Source: Halalkalibacter oceani (GTDB taxonomy: Bacteria > Bacillota > Bacilli > Bacillales > Bacillaceae_D). From it: a stretch of DNA of 32,627 nt. Location: positions 1 through 32,627 of the forward strand of contig NZ_JAMBOL010000038.1 in NCBI RefSeq assembly GCF_023715605.1, in the 5' to 3' direction. Position numbers and translations under genes: made by a program. A model generated the notes under the pieces. It had not been told where the DNA came from. It worked only from the letters and a program-made list of their open reading frames with translations, and searched no databases. Position 1 is the first letter of the stretch; every line of letters starts with the position of its first letter. Below, one piece after another: positions 23,177 to 29,929 of this stretch.

Positions 23177-24235
23177 TTGAAAAAAATTGGGGCATGGGTG
23201 TTGGCGAGTATCCTTGTTATCGGCGGATTTTCAGGAGGTACGCCGGCTTTAGCAAAAGAAGAAGTGAGAACGGTGGAAAGCTACATTCTTGAAGATATTT
23301 GGGAGCATTGGGGCTTTGAAGAGCTTGATGACCTCGTCAATGCCGATATATTTAAAGGATTTCCAACGGGAGATGATGAGTATTCGTTTAAGCCTGATCA
23401 TCTTATCACGAGAGCGGAGTTCGCTGCGATCATCGTGAGGGCGCTTGACCTGCAGGCGACGGGAGAGGGAGAACGCTTCGACGATATCCCGGTGACGCAT
23501 AGCCTTCAGGCTGAAATCGCGATAGCAAGCGATCATGGAATTATTGAAGGTGTCGGCGCGGGCCGTTTCGCCCCGAATGAGCCGGTGCTTCGTGAGCAAA
23601 TTGCGGCGATGATCGTCCGCGCCTTTTCAGATACGGTTTCATTTCCGGCAGAGGGGAGTCAGTCCTTCCATGATGTCGCGTCAGATCATTGGGCTGCTCC
23701 ATCCATTGCGAAAGCGGCTGGCGCTGAAATCGTCCGGGGCATCACTAGCACGCAATTCGGCTTCAATAAAAAGGCAACAAGAGGTGAGGCTGGAGTCATG
23801 CTGCACCGGGCTCTCCAAAAGGAAACGAGTAACCTGCCAAATGCGAACGAGCTGATGCAGATTGTCAAGGACAGTGAGGTGGAAAGCTTTCCGCTTTTTG
23901 AACAAAAGGATGCTTCGGGCTTGCTGAGCCATAATAAGAAGTATTTGACTGGTTACCAAAAAGCATTGGCCGATGATTTGGCGATGTGGTATTTTGACGA
24001 TGAGACGACAGAAACGATGGCCTTTGCAGCAGAGCCGAAACTTGAAATGAAGCAGAGCAGCAACCGCTTTGCGCGAGTTTCGTTGCAGGGCGAGTTGAAT
24101 GTTCGCTATCAAGACCGGACGACGATTATCGAAACGACGATTGACTATCATCCGGTTTATTATCTGAAGAAAACAGACGGCATATGGAAGATTTATTATA
24201 GCGATATGCCGCTTGAATTTGAAGCATTGTCATAA
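23177..24235 (+). CDS. S-layer-homology (SLH) surface protein
   Basis: The TTG at 23177 has AAGGG nine bases upstream, and the signal peptide ends at ALAKEE. Three SLH repeats cover about residues 35-215: DDLVNADIFKGFP with ITRAEFAAIIVRAL, HSLQAEIAIASDHGIIEGVG with LREQIAAMIVRAF, and HWAAPSIAKAAGAEIVRGI with ATRGEAGVMLHRAL. Three SLH repeats bind pyruvylated secondary cell-wall polymer, so the protein is attached to the wall. The last 135 residues (LMQIVKDSEVESFPLF ... YYLKKTDGIWKIYYSD) have no catalytic motif and may be an NTF2-like fold, judged only from the closing strand pattern. The gene is single and has its own terminator. Confidence 0.92.
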   Translation: MKKIGAWVLASILVIGGFSGGTPALAKEEVRTVESYILEDIWEHWGFEELDDLVNADIFKGFPTGDDEYSFKPDHLITRAEFAAIIVRALDLQATGEGERFDDIPVTHSLQAEIAIASDHGIIEGVGAGRFAPNEPVLREQIAAMIVRAFSDTVSFPAEGSQSFHDVASDHWAAPSIAKAAGAEIVRGITSTQFGFNKKATRGEAGVMLHRALQKETSNLPNANELMQIVKDSEVESFPLFEQKDASGLLSHNKKYLTGYQKALADDLAMWYFDDETTETMAFAAEPKLEMKQSSNRFARVSLQGELNVRYQDRTTIIETTIDYHPVYYLKKTDGIWKIYYSDMPLEFEALS

Positions 24236-24242
24236 GGAAGGC

Positions 24243-24282
24243 AGGGTGTGTCAAAAGGGGATTTACCTTTCGGACACACCCT
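24243..24282. terminator. Terminator between the SLH gene and csgA
   Basis: AGGGTGTGTC (24243-24252) and GACACACCCT (24273-24282) form a 10-base stem followed by TTTTTC. It serves the plus-strand SLH gene and lies just beyond the stop of the convergent csgA gene. Confidence 0.9.
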
Positions 24283-24286
24283 TTTT

Positions 24287-24538
24287 CTAAATTAATAATT
24301 CATAAACGCCAATCAATTGCTCTTCCCTGACCTGATCCTCCTCCTGTCGGGCATAGTTGATCTCGGCGCGGAGGATCAGATTGAGAATTTCTGTTTCCTG
24401 TTCATTCAGGCTGCGGACGAATTGCTCCTCGTCTTTGTAAGCAGACTGCTCCAGCTTATCGTACATATGCTGGCAAAGCGGGTGATTTTCAAGGTGATTC
24501 GATAATGATTCGCGTAAGTAGGCCAAATTAGTATCCAT
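24287..24538 (-). CDS. csgA: Sigma-G-dependent spore protein CsgA
   Basis: The 83 residues are highly charged and mostly helical. LAYLRESLSNHLENHPLCQ, then YKDEEQFVRSLNEQE and EINYARQEEDQ, ending in VYELLI, closely follow Bacillus subtilis CsgA as I recall it, a small acid-soluble protein made in the forespore under sigma-G. AAAAGGG precedes the ATG. A sigma-G-like promoter lies 37-67 bases before the start. The protein's exact role in the spore is unknown. Its presence supports an endospore-forming host. Confidence 0.88.
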   Translation of the reverse strand: MDTNLAYLRESLSNHLENHPLCQHMYDKLEQSAYKDEEQFVRSLNEQETEILNLILRAEINYARQEEDQVREEQLIGVYELLI

Positions 24539-24574
24539 ACATTCATCCCTTTTCGAGTTCTATTGGTTCTACTT

Positions 24575-24605
24575 TAGGATGGATGGAGGACTCTTGCTTC
24601 ATACA
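24575..24605 (-). promoter_or_regulatory. Sigma-G-type promoter of csgA
   Basis: On the minus strand TGTATG (24600-24605) and CATCCTA (24575-24581) are 18 bases apart. These fit the forespore consensus TGAATA with N17-18 and CATNNTA. The -35 box overlaps the stop codon of the upstream TM2-type gene. Confidence 0.65.
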
Positions 24606-24841
24606 TAATTGTTGTCATTCCCTCTGTAACGATTGATTCTGTTTGCGGCGCGGTAGGCATCGACCATTCCCCAAATCCAGATAATCGGTGTCGTGATAAA
24701 GCCGATCAGCACGTACATCAACAGCCATGAAACAGCGTAAATAACAATAAAGAAAAGTCCTTTAAAAATTTGCCCGTTGTAAATTTGCCCCAGTCCGGTA
24801 ATGAAGAAAGAAAGGACGGCGGCGATTCCTGCGTTTTTCAT
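24599..24841 (-). CDS. Small TM2-type membrane protein
   Basis: The start is the ATG at 24841 behind GAGGGG. The upstream frame extension lacks a ribosome site. The 80 residues include two hydrophobic helices. GLGQIYNGQIFKG between them and WIWGMVDAYRAA near the end are the TM2-domain signatures (G-x-G-x-x-Y-x-G and the final D-x-x-x/A motif). The C-terminal tail is polar (NRINRYRGNDNNYV). Function of TM2 proteins in bacteria is unknown. It lies 60 bases upstream of csgA on the same strand, but csgA appears to have its own forespore promoter. Confidence 0.78.
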   Translation of the reverse strand: MKNAGIAAVLSFFITGLGQIYNGQIFKGLFFIVIYAVSWLLMYVLIGFITTPIIWIWGMVDAYRAANRINRYRGNDNNYV

Positions 24842-25026
24842 TTGTATTCCCCTCTCGAATGTCTTTTCCATCGTATCTTACTCATTCAGCTTCAAGAATA
24901 TGTTCGTCGCATGTTTGTCTTATCCTTTCCTTTTTTGCAGAACAATGAAACGAAAAGGTCTTTTGCTGTTTCTTTCGGCGCTGTTCCGGTATTCTAAACA
25001 TAAATAGATCGAGTGGAGGAGAACCT

Positions 25027-25887
25027 GTGGATACGATCACTCATACGCTGTTTGGCGTTGGCTTGTACCATGCTGTCAAGAAGAGCGAGGAGACGAAAAA
25101 GGAAAAGCAGGCGCTGTTGTTTACAGCGATCGTCGGCAGTCAAATCCCGGATATCGATGTGATCTCGCAGCTCTGGGACCAGGAAGGAATGTACCAAATG
25201 TGGCATCGGGGCATTACCCATTCGTTGCTATTGGCGCCGGTGTGGGCGTTGCTTTTGTACTTGCTGGCGATTGCATTTTTCCGGGTGAAGCAGCGAAGGA
25301 TCTTTTATATCGGCCTTCTTGCCGTCGTGATTCATAATACATCCGATGTGTTAAACGCCTGGGGGACAGGCTATTTTGAGCCGGTTTCCGATGTCAGGCT
25401 GACGTTAGGAACAATCCCGATTATCGATGTTGTCATTTGGACGATCTTTTTATCAGCCTTTTTGCTGAAGCGTTTTTCGTCACTGTCCGCGTCGGGAATA
25501 TTTCGCTGGGCCTGGGTGATGATTGCCTTGCATATCGTCATTCAAAGCGCACTCGGCCTGACTTTTCTGCATGAGGCGAAAAAAGAATATGAGCACGCGG
25601 CATTATCAGCGGATTTTGTTCCGTGGCAATATACGGTGATCGGCAAAAACGGAGAGGAGGTCGATTTAGCGCTCGTTTCATTATGGCGCGGGTTCGATGT
25701 CCATACGACGCTTCAGTCGGATGAAAGTGTCGATCTGGAGCCACTGTTTGCTGAAAAACCTGAGGCGAGGACGCTGACGAAATGGAGTCCGTTTGTCGTC
25801 GTCGTCAATGAAGACGGCCGGCTTGGCGTGTTTGATCCGCGCTTTTATCGCAACGGTGAATCGTTTTTATCGGTATTTTTGGAGTAA
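25027..25887 (+). CDS. Membrane-bound metal-dependent hydrolase (YfhP/YdjM family)
   Basis: GTG at 25027 follows [32 protein letters not shown], and [13 protein letters not shown] are the characteristic metal-binding His and Asp stretches of the YdjM/DUF457 family. About five membrane helices lie between residues 60 and 190. The remaining 100 residues form a soluble domain ([37 protein letters not shown]), as in Bacillus YfhP. The family is annotated as hydrolases with unknown substrate. The gene is divergent from the TM2-type gene. It lies 85 bases upstream of the SDR gene on the same strand with no terminator seen. Confidence 0.85.
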   Translation: MDTITHTLFGVGLYHAVKKSEETKKEKQALLFTAIVGSQIPDIDVISQLWDQEGMYQMWHRGITHSLLLAPVWALLLYLLAIAFFRVKQRRIFYIGLLAVVIHNTSDVLNAWGTGYFEPVSDVRLTLGTIPIIDVVIWTIFLSAFLLKRFSSLSASGIFRWAWVMIALHIVIQSALGLTFLHEAKKEYEHAALSADFVPWQYTVIGKNGEEVDLALVSLWRGFDVHTTLQSDESVDLEPLFAEKPEARTLTKWSPFVVVVNEDGRLGVFDPRFYRNGESFLSVFLE

Positions 25888-25972
25888 TTGTAGGCGAGCA
25901 GTTGTTTTGACTTTGAAAGAGGGATTTTTGTATGATAGAGGCTCGGAAAAAGGAAATCAAGGAGGCTATCAC

Positions 25973-26692
25973 ATGGGACAAAACATAGCTGGAAAAACAG
26001 CATTTGTAACTGGAGCAGGAAAAGGAATCGGACGGGCGACGGCGCTTGCCCTTGCTAAAGAAGGCGTTCATGTCGGAATGCTTGCCCGTACAGAGGCGGA
26101 TTTAAAAGAGGTGGCTGCCGAAATTGAGCAGCTGGGGGTAAAAGCAGCCTATGCTACGGCGGATGTTTCCTCGCTTGAAGAGGTGGAAGCGGCTGTGCAG
26201 CGTGTCCAAGGGGAGCTTGGCTCCTTTGATATTTTGATAAATAATGCCGGTACCGGGAAGTTCGGCGGCTTTCTCGATCTTTCACCGGAGGAATGGAAGC
26301 AGATGATTGATGTCAATCTGCTCGGTGTTTACTATGTGACCCGTACCGTCCTGCCGCAGCTGATCGAGAAAAACGGCGGCGATATTATTAATGTTTCCTC
26401 GACTGCCGGTCAAAAAGGAGCACCTGTCACAAGTGCTTACAGCGCTTCAAAATTCGGCTTGCTCGGCTTAACCGAGTCACTCGCGCTGGAGGTTCGCAAG
26501 CATAATATCCGTGTTACTGCCCTTACACCGAGCACGGTGGCGACTGAGCTCGCCTATAAGGAAAACTTAACCGACGGCAATCCGGAAAAGGTGATGCAGC
26601 CTGAAGACTTGGCTGAATTCATTGTCGCTCAGCTCAAGCTGCACCCGCGCGTTTTCATTAAATCGGCCGGATTATGGTCAACGAATCCATAA
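25973..26692 (+). CDS. Short-chain dehydrogenase/reductase (3-ketoacyl-ACP reductase-like)
   Basis: The start is the ATG at 25973 behind CAAGGAGG. The frame is open further upstream but overlaps the preceding gene. The 239-residue protein has the classical SDR motifs: nucleotide-binding [10 protein letters not shown] (residues 14-23), NNAG, the catalytic Ser in INVSSTAG, and YSASK with Tyr and Lys. The Arg in MLARTE after strand 2 suggests preference for NADPH. It is similar in length and motifs to FabG-like 3-ketoacyl-ACP reductases. The acyl chain or other substrate cannot be determined. It is followed by a strong terminator. Confidence 0.93.
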   Translation: MGQNIAGKTAFVTGAGKGIGRATALALAKEGVHVGMLARTEADLKEVAAEIEQLGVKAAYATADVSSLEEVEAAVQRVQGELGSFDILINNAGTGKFGGFLDLSPEEWKQMIDVNLLGVYYVTRTVLPQLIEKNGGDIINVSSTAGQKGAPVTSAYSASKFGLLGLTESLALEVRKHNIRVTALTPSTVATELAYKENLTDGNPEKVMQPEDLAEFIVAQLKLHPRVFIKSAGLWSTNP

Positions 26693-26702
26693 AACAGTAC
26701 CG

Positions 26703-26746
26703 AACTTGTCCAGGAAAGGGGAAAGCAGCCTTTTTCCGGACAAGTT
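26703..26746 (+). terminator. Terminator after the SDR gene
   Basis: AACTTGTCC (26703-26711) pairs with GGACAAGTT (26738-26746), extended inside by GGAAA/TTTCC-type pairs and followed by a T run. Confidence 0.9.
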
Positions 26747-26864
26747 TTTTTCGTATGCGTGAAGGCTGCGAGGCTACAGACACATAGAGGCGCAACAGTA
26801 TTATATTGCGACGCTGCACCGGGAAGGCGGAGGAGTAATTGACCCGAGCTGGGAAGAGCTTTCG

Positions 26865-27089
26865 ATGCTTCTGGATCATCCGGCAATCACTGGGTTCGGA
26901 AGTTTACGGCAACAGGATGATGTCCCGGCGGCAGACTTTGTTTCTGCTTTTGACATTACAGCACCGTTACCGCTCCTGCTTGTCATTGGGGTAGAAGGGG
27001 TCATTTACACAAGTGAGGATATCGGTCAAATTCTGAACTATGTCGATGGCCTCACACTCGACAGACAAAAAGAAATAGACCTCCCTTGA
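26865..27089 (+). CDS. Unrecognised open frame, possibly a gene remnant
   Basis: The frame is open from 26763, just after a TGA, to 27089. The first ATG in it is at 26865 and has no ribosome site. GGCGGAGGAG ends only three bases before an in-frame ATT at 26839, so a non-standard start is conceivable. The translated sequence (from HIEAQQYYIATLHREGG to LDRQKEIDLP) is acidic and looks like a real protein, with a hydrophobic strand PLPLLLVIGVEGVIYT and a helix-rich end. I do not recognise it. The absence of a good start just downstream of a strong terminator suggests the C-terminal remnant of a lost gene. Confidence 0.3.
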   Translation: MLLDHPAITGFGSLRQQDDVPAADFVSAFDITAPLPLLLVIGVEGVIYTSEDIGQILNYVDGLTLDRQKEIDLP

Positions 27090-27119
27090 GCGTCACAACT
27101 TGATGAGGAGGTCTATTTC
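27072..27119 (+). terminator. Hairpin at the end of the unrecognised frame
   Basis: GAAATAGACCTCC and GGAGGTCTATTTC are perfect 13-base arms with a 22-base loop that contains the stop codon of the frame ending at 27089. A short TTT lies at the end of the second arm. Confidence 0.6.
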
Positions 27120-27204
27120 AAGATTCTACTAGAGCCAGCCGCTCTTCGATGAGCAACTATTGTCACAGCCTTTAAGCAATGAGCGGAACCGCCACGATCT
27201 TTTA

Positions 27205-27239
27205 AAGCCCGTTGTGAGTGGGTTTCTCATAACGGGCTT
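27205..27239. terminator. Hairpin at the start of repeat copy B
   Basis: AAGCCCGTTGTGAG (27205-27218) pairs with CTCATAACGGGCTT (27226-27239) through one G-U pair, with the loop TGGGTTT. It lies beyond the 3' end of the minus-strand nitroreductase gene and may terminate it. On that strand it is followed by TTTAAAAG. Confidence 0.55.
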
Positions 27240-27287
27240 GTGGCGTGTGAAGCCATTGCCAGTAGGTCCAAAGCTAGTTTTGTCTCA
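27219..27287. repeat. Intergenic repeat, copy B
   Basis: It is the counterpart of 10522-10588, sharing TGGGTTTCTCA, TGTGGCG, GTGAAGCCATTGC, TAGGTC and AAAGCT, with GTTTT near the end. Differences are single substitutions and two short indels. It lies between a hairpin and the 3' end of the nitroreductase gene. Confidence 0.75.
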
Positions 27288-27331
27288 AGCTCTTTTTTAG
27301 TGTATAACGTATTCCCACATCCAGCGACAAA

Positions 27332-28009
27332 TCATTCAATCCATGTGACGATTTCGTCCAGTGGCTTGCGTGTTTTCGGGCGTGGCTCCTTGGCGCGGTA
27401 GCCAAAGGCGACCATCGCGGAGATCGCCAAGTGTCCGTCCTCAAGTAAATGTTCCTCCTCAAGTAAAGCTTGGACTTTGTCAAAGTCAAACCCTTCAATC
27501 GGACAGGAGTCAATGCCGATAAAGGCGGCCGCTGTCATCATATTGGCAAGGGCGATATAGGTTTGCTTCCCGGCCCAGTCGAGCATCGTCCGCTCGTTTT
27601 CAAGCAGCTTGAGATCATGCTCCTGAAAGGCTTTATAGCGGACTTTCGCCTTTTCAAACAGCTCCGGAGGCAGCTTTTTCACATGCAGCATATGGTTCTT
27701 CACATAGTCGGAGTCGTATTTAGTATCCTTTGCTGTTCTGGCGAGAATGAGCACAAAATGACTGGCGGTCGGCAGCTGCCCCTGCGCTCCCCATGTGATC
27801 TCCTTCAATTTATTGCGTAATGTCTCGTTCTGAACGACGACAAATTTCCAAGGCTCGTAGCCGACTGAGCTTGGTGATAGTCGGGCCGCTTCTAATATGA
27901 AATGAAAATCATCCTCCGCTACCTTTTTAGTCGGGTCGAATTCCTTCGTCGCGTGCCGTTCTTGAAAGGCATGAAGGAGATCGGCTTTTCGCTTCGTTTT
28001 ATCTTCCAT
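27332..28009 (-). CDS. NAD(P)H nitroreductase, YfkO-like
   Basis: The start is the ATG at 28009, ten bases from AAGGAG. A TTG directly upstream at 28012 is also possible. The 225 residues have nitroreductase-family motifs: RHATKEFDP with the FMN-phosphate Arg, LSPSSVGYEPWKFVVVQN, TASHFVLILARTAK, DWAGKQTYIALANMMTAAAFIGIDSCPIEGF and MVAFGYRAKEPRPKTR. This pattern follows Bacillus YfkO. The enzyme is a dimeric FMN flavoprotein that reduces quinones or nitroaromatics with NAD(P)H in the cytoplasm, often in defence against quinone stress. No regulator gene lies beside it. Its 3' end faces repeat copy B. Confidence 0.93.
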   Translation of the reverse strand: MEDKTKRKADLLHAFQERHATKEFDPTKKVAEDDFHFILEAARLSPSSVGYEPWKFVVVQNETLRNKLKEITWGAQGQLPTASHFVLILARTAKDTKYDSDYVKNHMLHVKKLPPELFEKAKVRYKAFQEHDLKLLENERTMLDWAGKQTYIALANMMTAAAFIGIDSCPIEGFDFDKVQALLEEEHLLEDGHLAISAMVAFGYRAKEPRPKTRKPLDEIVTWIE

Positions 28010-28087
28010 CAAGATCTCTCCTTTTTTGGTTGATTCCAGTTAAGAGTGTAATCGATCCTCCTTCATCATTTCCACTAATTTGCTTTC

Positions 28088-28127
28088 TTATGAATGATTA
28101 AAAAAGGACAAGTTTTTATGAATCATT
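28088..28127. promoter_or_regulatory. Near-identical 12-base direct repeats before the TRAP operon
   Basis: TTATGAATGATT (28088-28099) and TTATGAATCATT (28116-28127) differ at one base and start 28 bases apart, in the AT-rich region between nitroreductase and dctP. The inner AATGATT and AATCATT are also inverted repeats. This is a candidate regulator site with no known partner. Confidence 0.4.
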
Positions 28128-28225
28128 ATAGAAATAGACAATTAGTAATCTGATTTTTAGTTTTTTTCTATAAATTCTCTGTTAGATAAACTATCAAACT
28201 AGTCATAATTTGTCGAAAAAGCCCC

Positions 28226-28231
28226 TATAAT
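28226..28231 (+). promoter_or_regulatory. -10 box of the TRAP operon
   Basis: A perfect TATAAT lies 38 bases before the dctP start. No good -35 is seen at 16-18 bases, which may indicate an activator-dependent promoter. Confidence 0.45.
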
Positions 28232-28269
28232 GACATCTATAAGAACAAGAGAGGATTGGTGAGAGGAAT

Positions 28270-29328
28270 ATGCGAAAGAAATATGGCTTTCTCGTTTCAG
28301 TTTTCATTTTATTCATTCTATTAGCAGCTTGTGGAGGTGGAGGGAGCGAAACCTCTCAAGGAGATGCGGGAGGTGCTGAAGAGGGAACAGAATCCAATGA
28401 GCCGATCGTCATCCGTTATGCTCATAATCAGCATGAATCAACGCCGCAGCATGAGGGGACCGTTTTATTTAAAGAAAAGATTGAGGAACTGTCAGAGGGA
28501 AGAATTGAAGTCCAAATTTATCCAAACAATCAATTAGGCAGTTTGCGGGAAACGATTGAATCTGTCCAAGCCGGACAAATTGAGCTTGCCCAGCAGCCGA
28601 TTGGGATGATTAGTAATTTTGTTCCGGAAATGACGTTGAATGACCTTCCATACTTATTCCCTTCCGAAGAAGTATTATGGGCCGTGTTGGATGGTGAAGG
28701 CGGCGAAATGTATGATTCTTACTTGGAAAATCAGGGCTTTGTCGGACTTGGTTATATGAGCGGCGGGCCGAAGCAGTTTTCAGCTCATAAACCACTTCGT
28801 ACGACTGACGATTTTGCCGGTACTTCGATCCGGGCTATGGAAGCTCCGATTGTCATTTCGACGATGGAGGCCCTTGGCGCCAACCCGGTCCCGATCGCCT
28901 TTAGTGAATTGTACAATTCCTTGCAGCAGGGAGTCGTGGACGGGCAGGAGAATCCGAATCAGTCATTTGTGATGCTGAACTTGCATGAAGTACAGGATGT
29001 CGTGACGATGACGAATCATTCGTGGATGATTTACAACAATATTATGAATAAAGATTTCTATGAGTCGTTACCTGCCGATTTACAAGAGCTTGTGCGTGAG
29101 GCAATGGAATATGCCAACGATGAGCAGCGGTTGCTGATGCAGGCAGAAGAAGAATCATATATTAGCGAGCTTGAAGAATTGGGGACAGAAGTCGTTCAGC
29201 TTACAGATGAAGAAGTAGAGGCGCTGCGCCAGGCAACATTGCCGGTTTATGACGAGTTTACGGATGTCATCGGGGAAGATCTGATGCAGAGCATTCTGGA
29301 TGAAATTGAGCGCTTGGACAACAAGTAA
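28270..29328 (+). CDS. dctP: TRAP transporter substrate-binding lipoprotein (DctP family)
   Basis: The signal sequence ends with the lipobox LLAAC, lipid Cys21, followed by a Gly/Ser/Glu-rich linker. The DctP fold shows as IVIRYAHNQHESTPQHEGTV, FKEKIEELSEGRIEVQIYPNNQLG, ETIESVQAGQIELAQQ, the substrate-binding Arg segment TSIRAMEAP, and LQQGVVDGQENP. It binds the solute outside the membrane and passes it to DctQM. It begins a four-gene operon ending in an amidohydrolase, so the substrate is probably one the hydrolase can use. The Arg segment is typical for a ligand with a carboxylate. GAGAGGA precedes the ATG. Confidence 0.95.
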   Translation: MRKKYGFLVSVFILFILLAACGGGGSETSQGDAGGAEEGTESNEPIVIRYAHNQHESTPQHEGTVLFKEKIEELSEGRIEVQIYPNNQLGSLRETIESVQAGQIELAQQPIGMISNFVPEMTLNDLPYLFPSEEVLWAVLDGEGGEMYDSYLENQGFVGLGYMSGGPKQFSAHKPLRTTDDFAGTSIRAMEAPIVISTMEALGANPVPIAFSELYNSLQQGVVDGQENPNQSFVMLNLHEVQDVVTMTNHSWMIYNNIMNKDFYESLPADLQELVREAMEYANDEQRLLMQAEEESYISELEELGTEVVQLTDEEVEALRQATLPVYDEFTDVIGEDLMQSILDEIERLDNK

Positions 29329-29342
29329 TATCAACGGGTGAT

Positions 29343-29384
29343 GGGGGGAGCCAAAGGTCGGAATTCGGCTTTTGCGCTGCCCCC
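29343..29384 (+). other. Intercistronic hairpin between dctP and dctQ
   Basis: GGGGG (29344-29348) and CCCCC (29380-29384) close a stem continued by AGC/GCT and CAAA/TTTG pairs. No T run follows. It probably marks a processing or partial-termination point that allows more binding protein than permease to be made. Confidence 0.6.
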
Positions 29385-29431
29385 AAGCTGTTTTCAGACT
29401 TAAGAATCTGGAGTGGAGGGAGTGAGTATCA

Positions 29432-29929
29432 GTGCAGTTGTTAAACAGGCTGTTAAATCGATTTGAAGAAGTAGTGATCGGCAGCGCGATTCTGATTGTT
29501 TCGCTGTTGATTCTCGTCAATGTGGTGCTGCGTTATTTGTTCGGCACCGGCATTAATTGGACAGAGGAAATGGTGCGGTTTTTAATGATCCTGGTGACCT
29601 TTGTCGGGGCGAGCATTTGTGTCCGTCAAGGGTCTCATATTTCCGTCGATTTTCTTTTTAATTTGTTAAAGGGCAAGGCGAAAAAATGGCTGACGCTATG
29701 TATCTATCTGATTTGTGTGATCTTTACGGCTTCCATGGCCTGGTATTCGTTAGAAATTATTCAACAAAATATGCGCTTTATTCAGAAGGCGCCGGCCTTG
29801 CAAATTCCGATGTACATTCCTTATTTGATTTTACCTTTGGGCCTTTTTCTTTGTACGATCCGTTACATCCAGGAGATATACTACATTTTTCGGCCGGGGA
29901 ATAAGCCGAGTAAGGAGGAAGCTCTATGA
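29432..29929 (+). CDS. dctQ: TRAP transporter small permease (DctQ family)
   Basis: GTG at 29432 follows GGAGGGAG. The 165 residues contain four transmembrane helices (about 15-38, 48-68, 88-108, 128-150) with the DctQ pattern RYLFGTGINWTEEMVRFLMILVTFVGASICVRQGSHISVD. It pairs with the large subunit DctM, overlapping its start codon by four bases. The system uses an ion gradient, usually sodium, instead of ATP. This would suit an organism rich in sodium cycling, though that is inference. Confidence 0.95.
   Translation: MQLLNRLLNRFEEVVIGSAILIVSLLILVNVVLRYLFGTGINWTEEMVRFLMILVTFVGASICVRQGSHISVDFLFNLLKGKAKKWLTLCIYLICVIFTASMAWYSLEIIQQNMRFIQKAPALQIPMYIPYLILPLGLFLCTIRYIQEIYYIFRPGNKPSKEEAL

Noticed and set aside
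23681-24151. Open frame of 156 codons on the minus strand
   Set aside because: It lies fully antisense to the SLH gene, has no ribosome site, and its sequence is rich in Arg, Cys and His as expected of a shadow frame.
25793-25972. Longer SDR protein starting inside the upstream hydrolase gene
   Set aside because: The extension is basic and overlaps the previous gene by 95 bases. CAAGGAGG before 25973 and the family N-terminus ([10 protein letters not shown]) fix the start.
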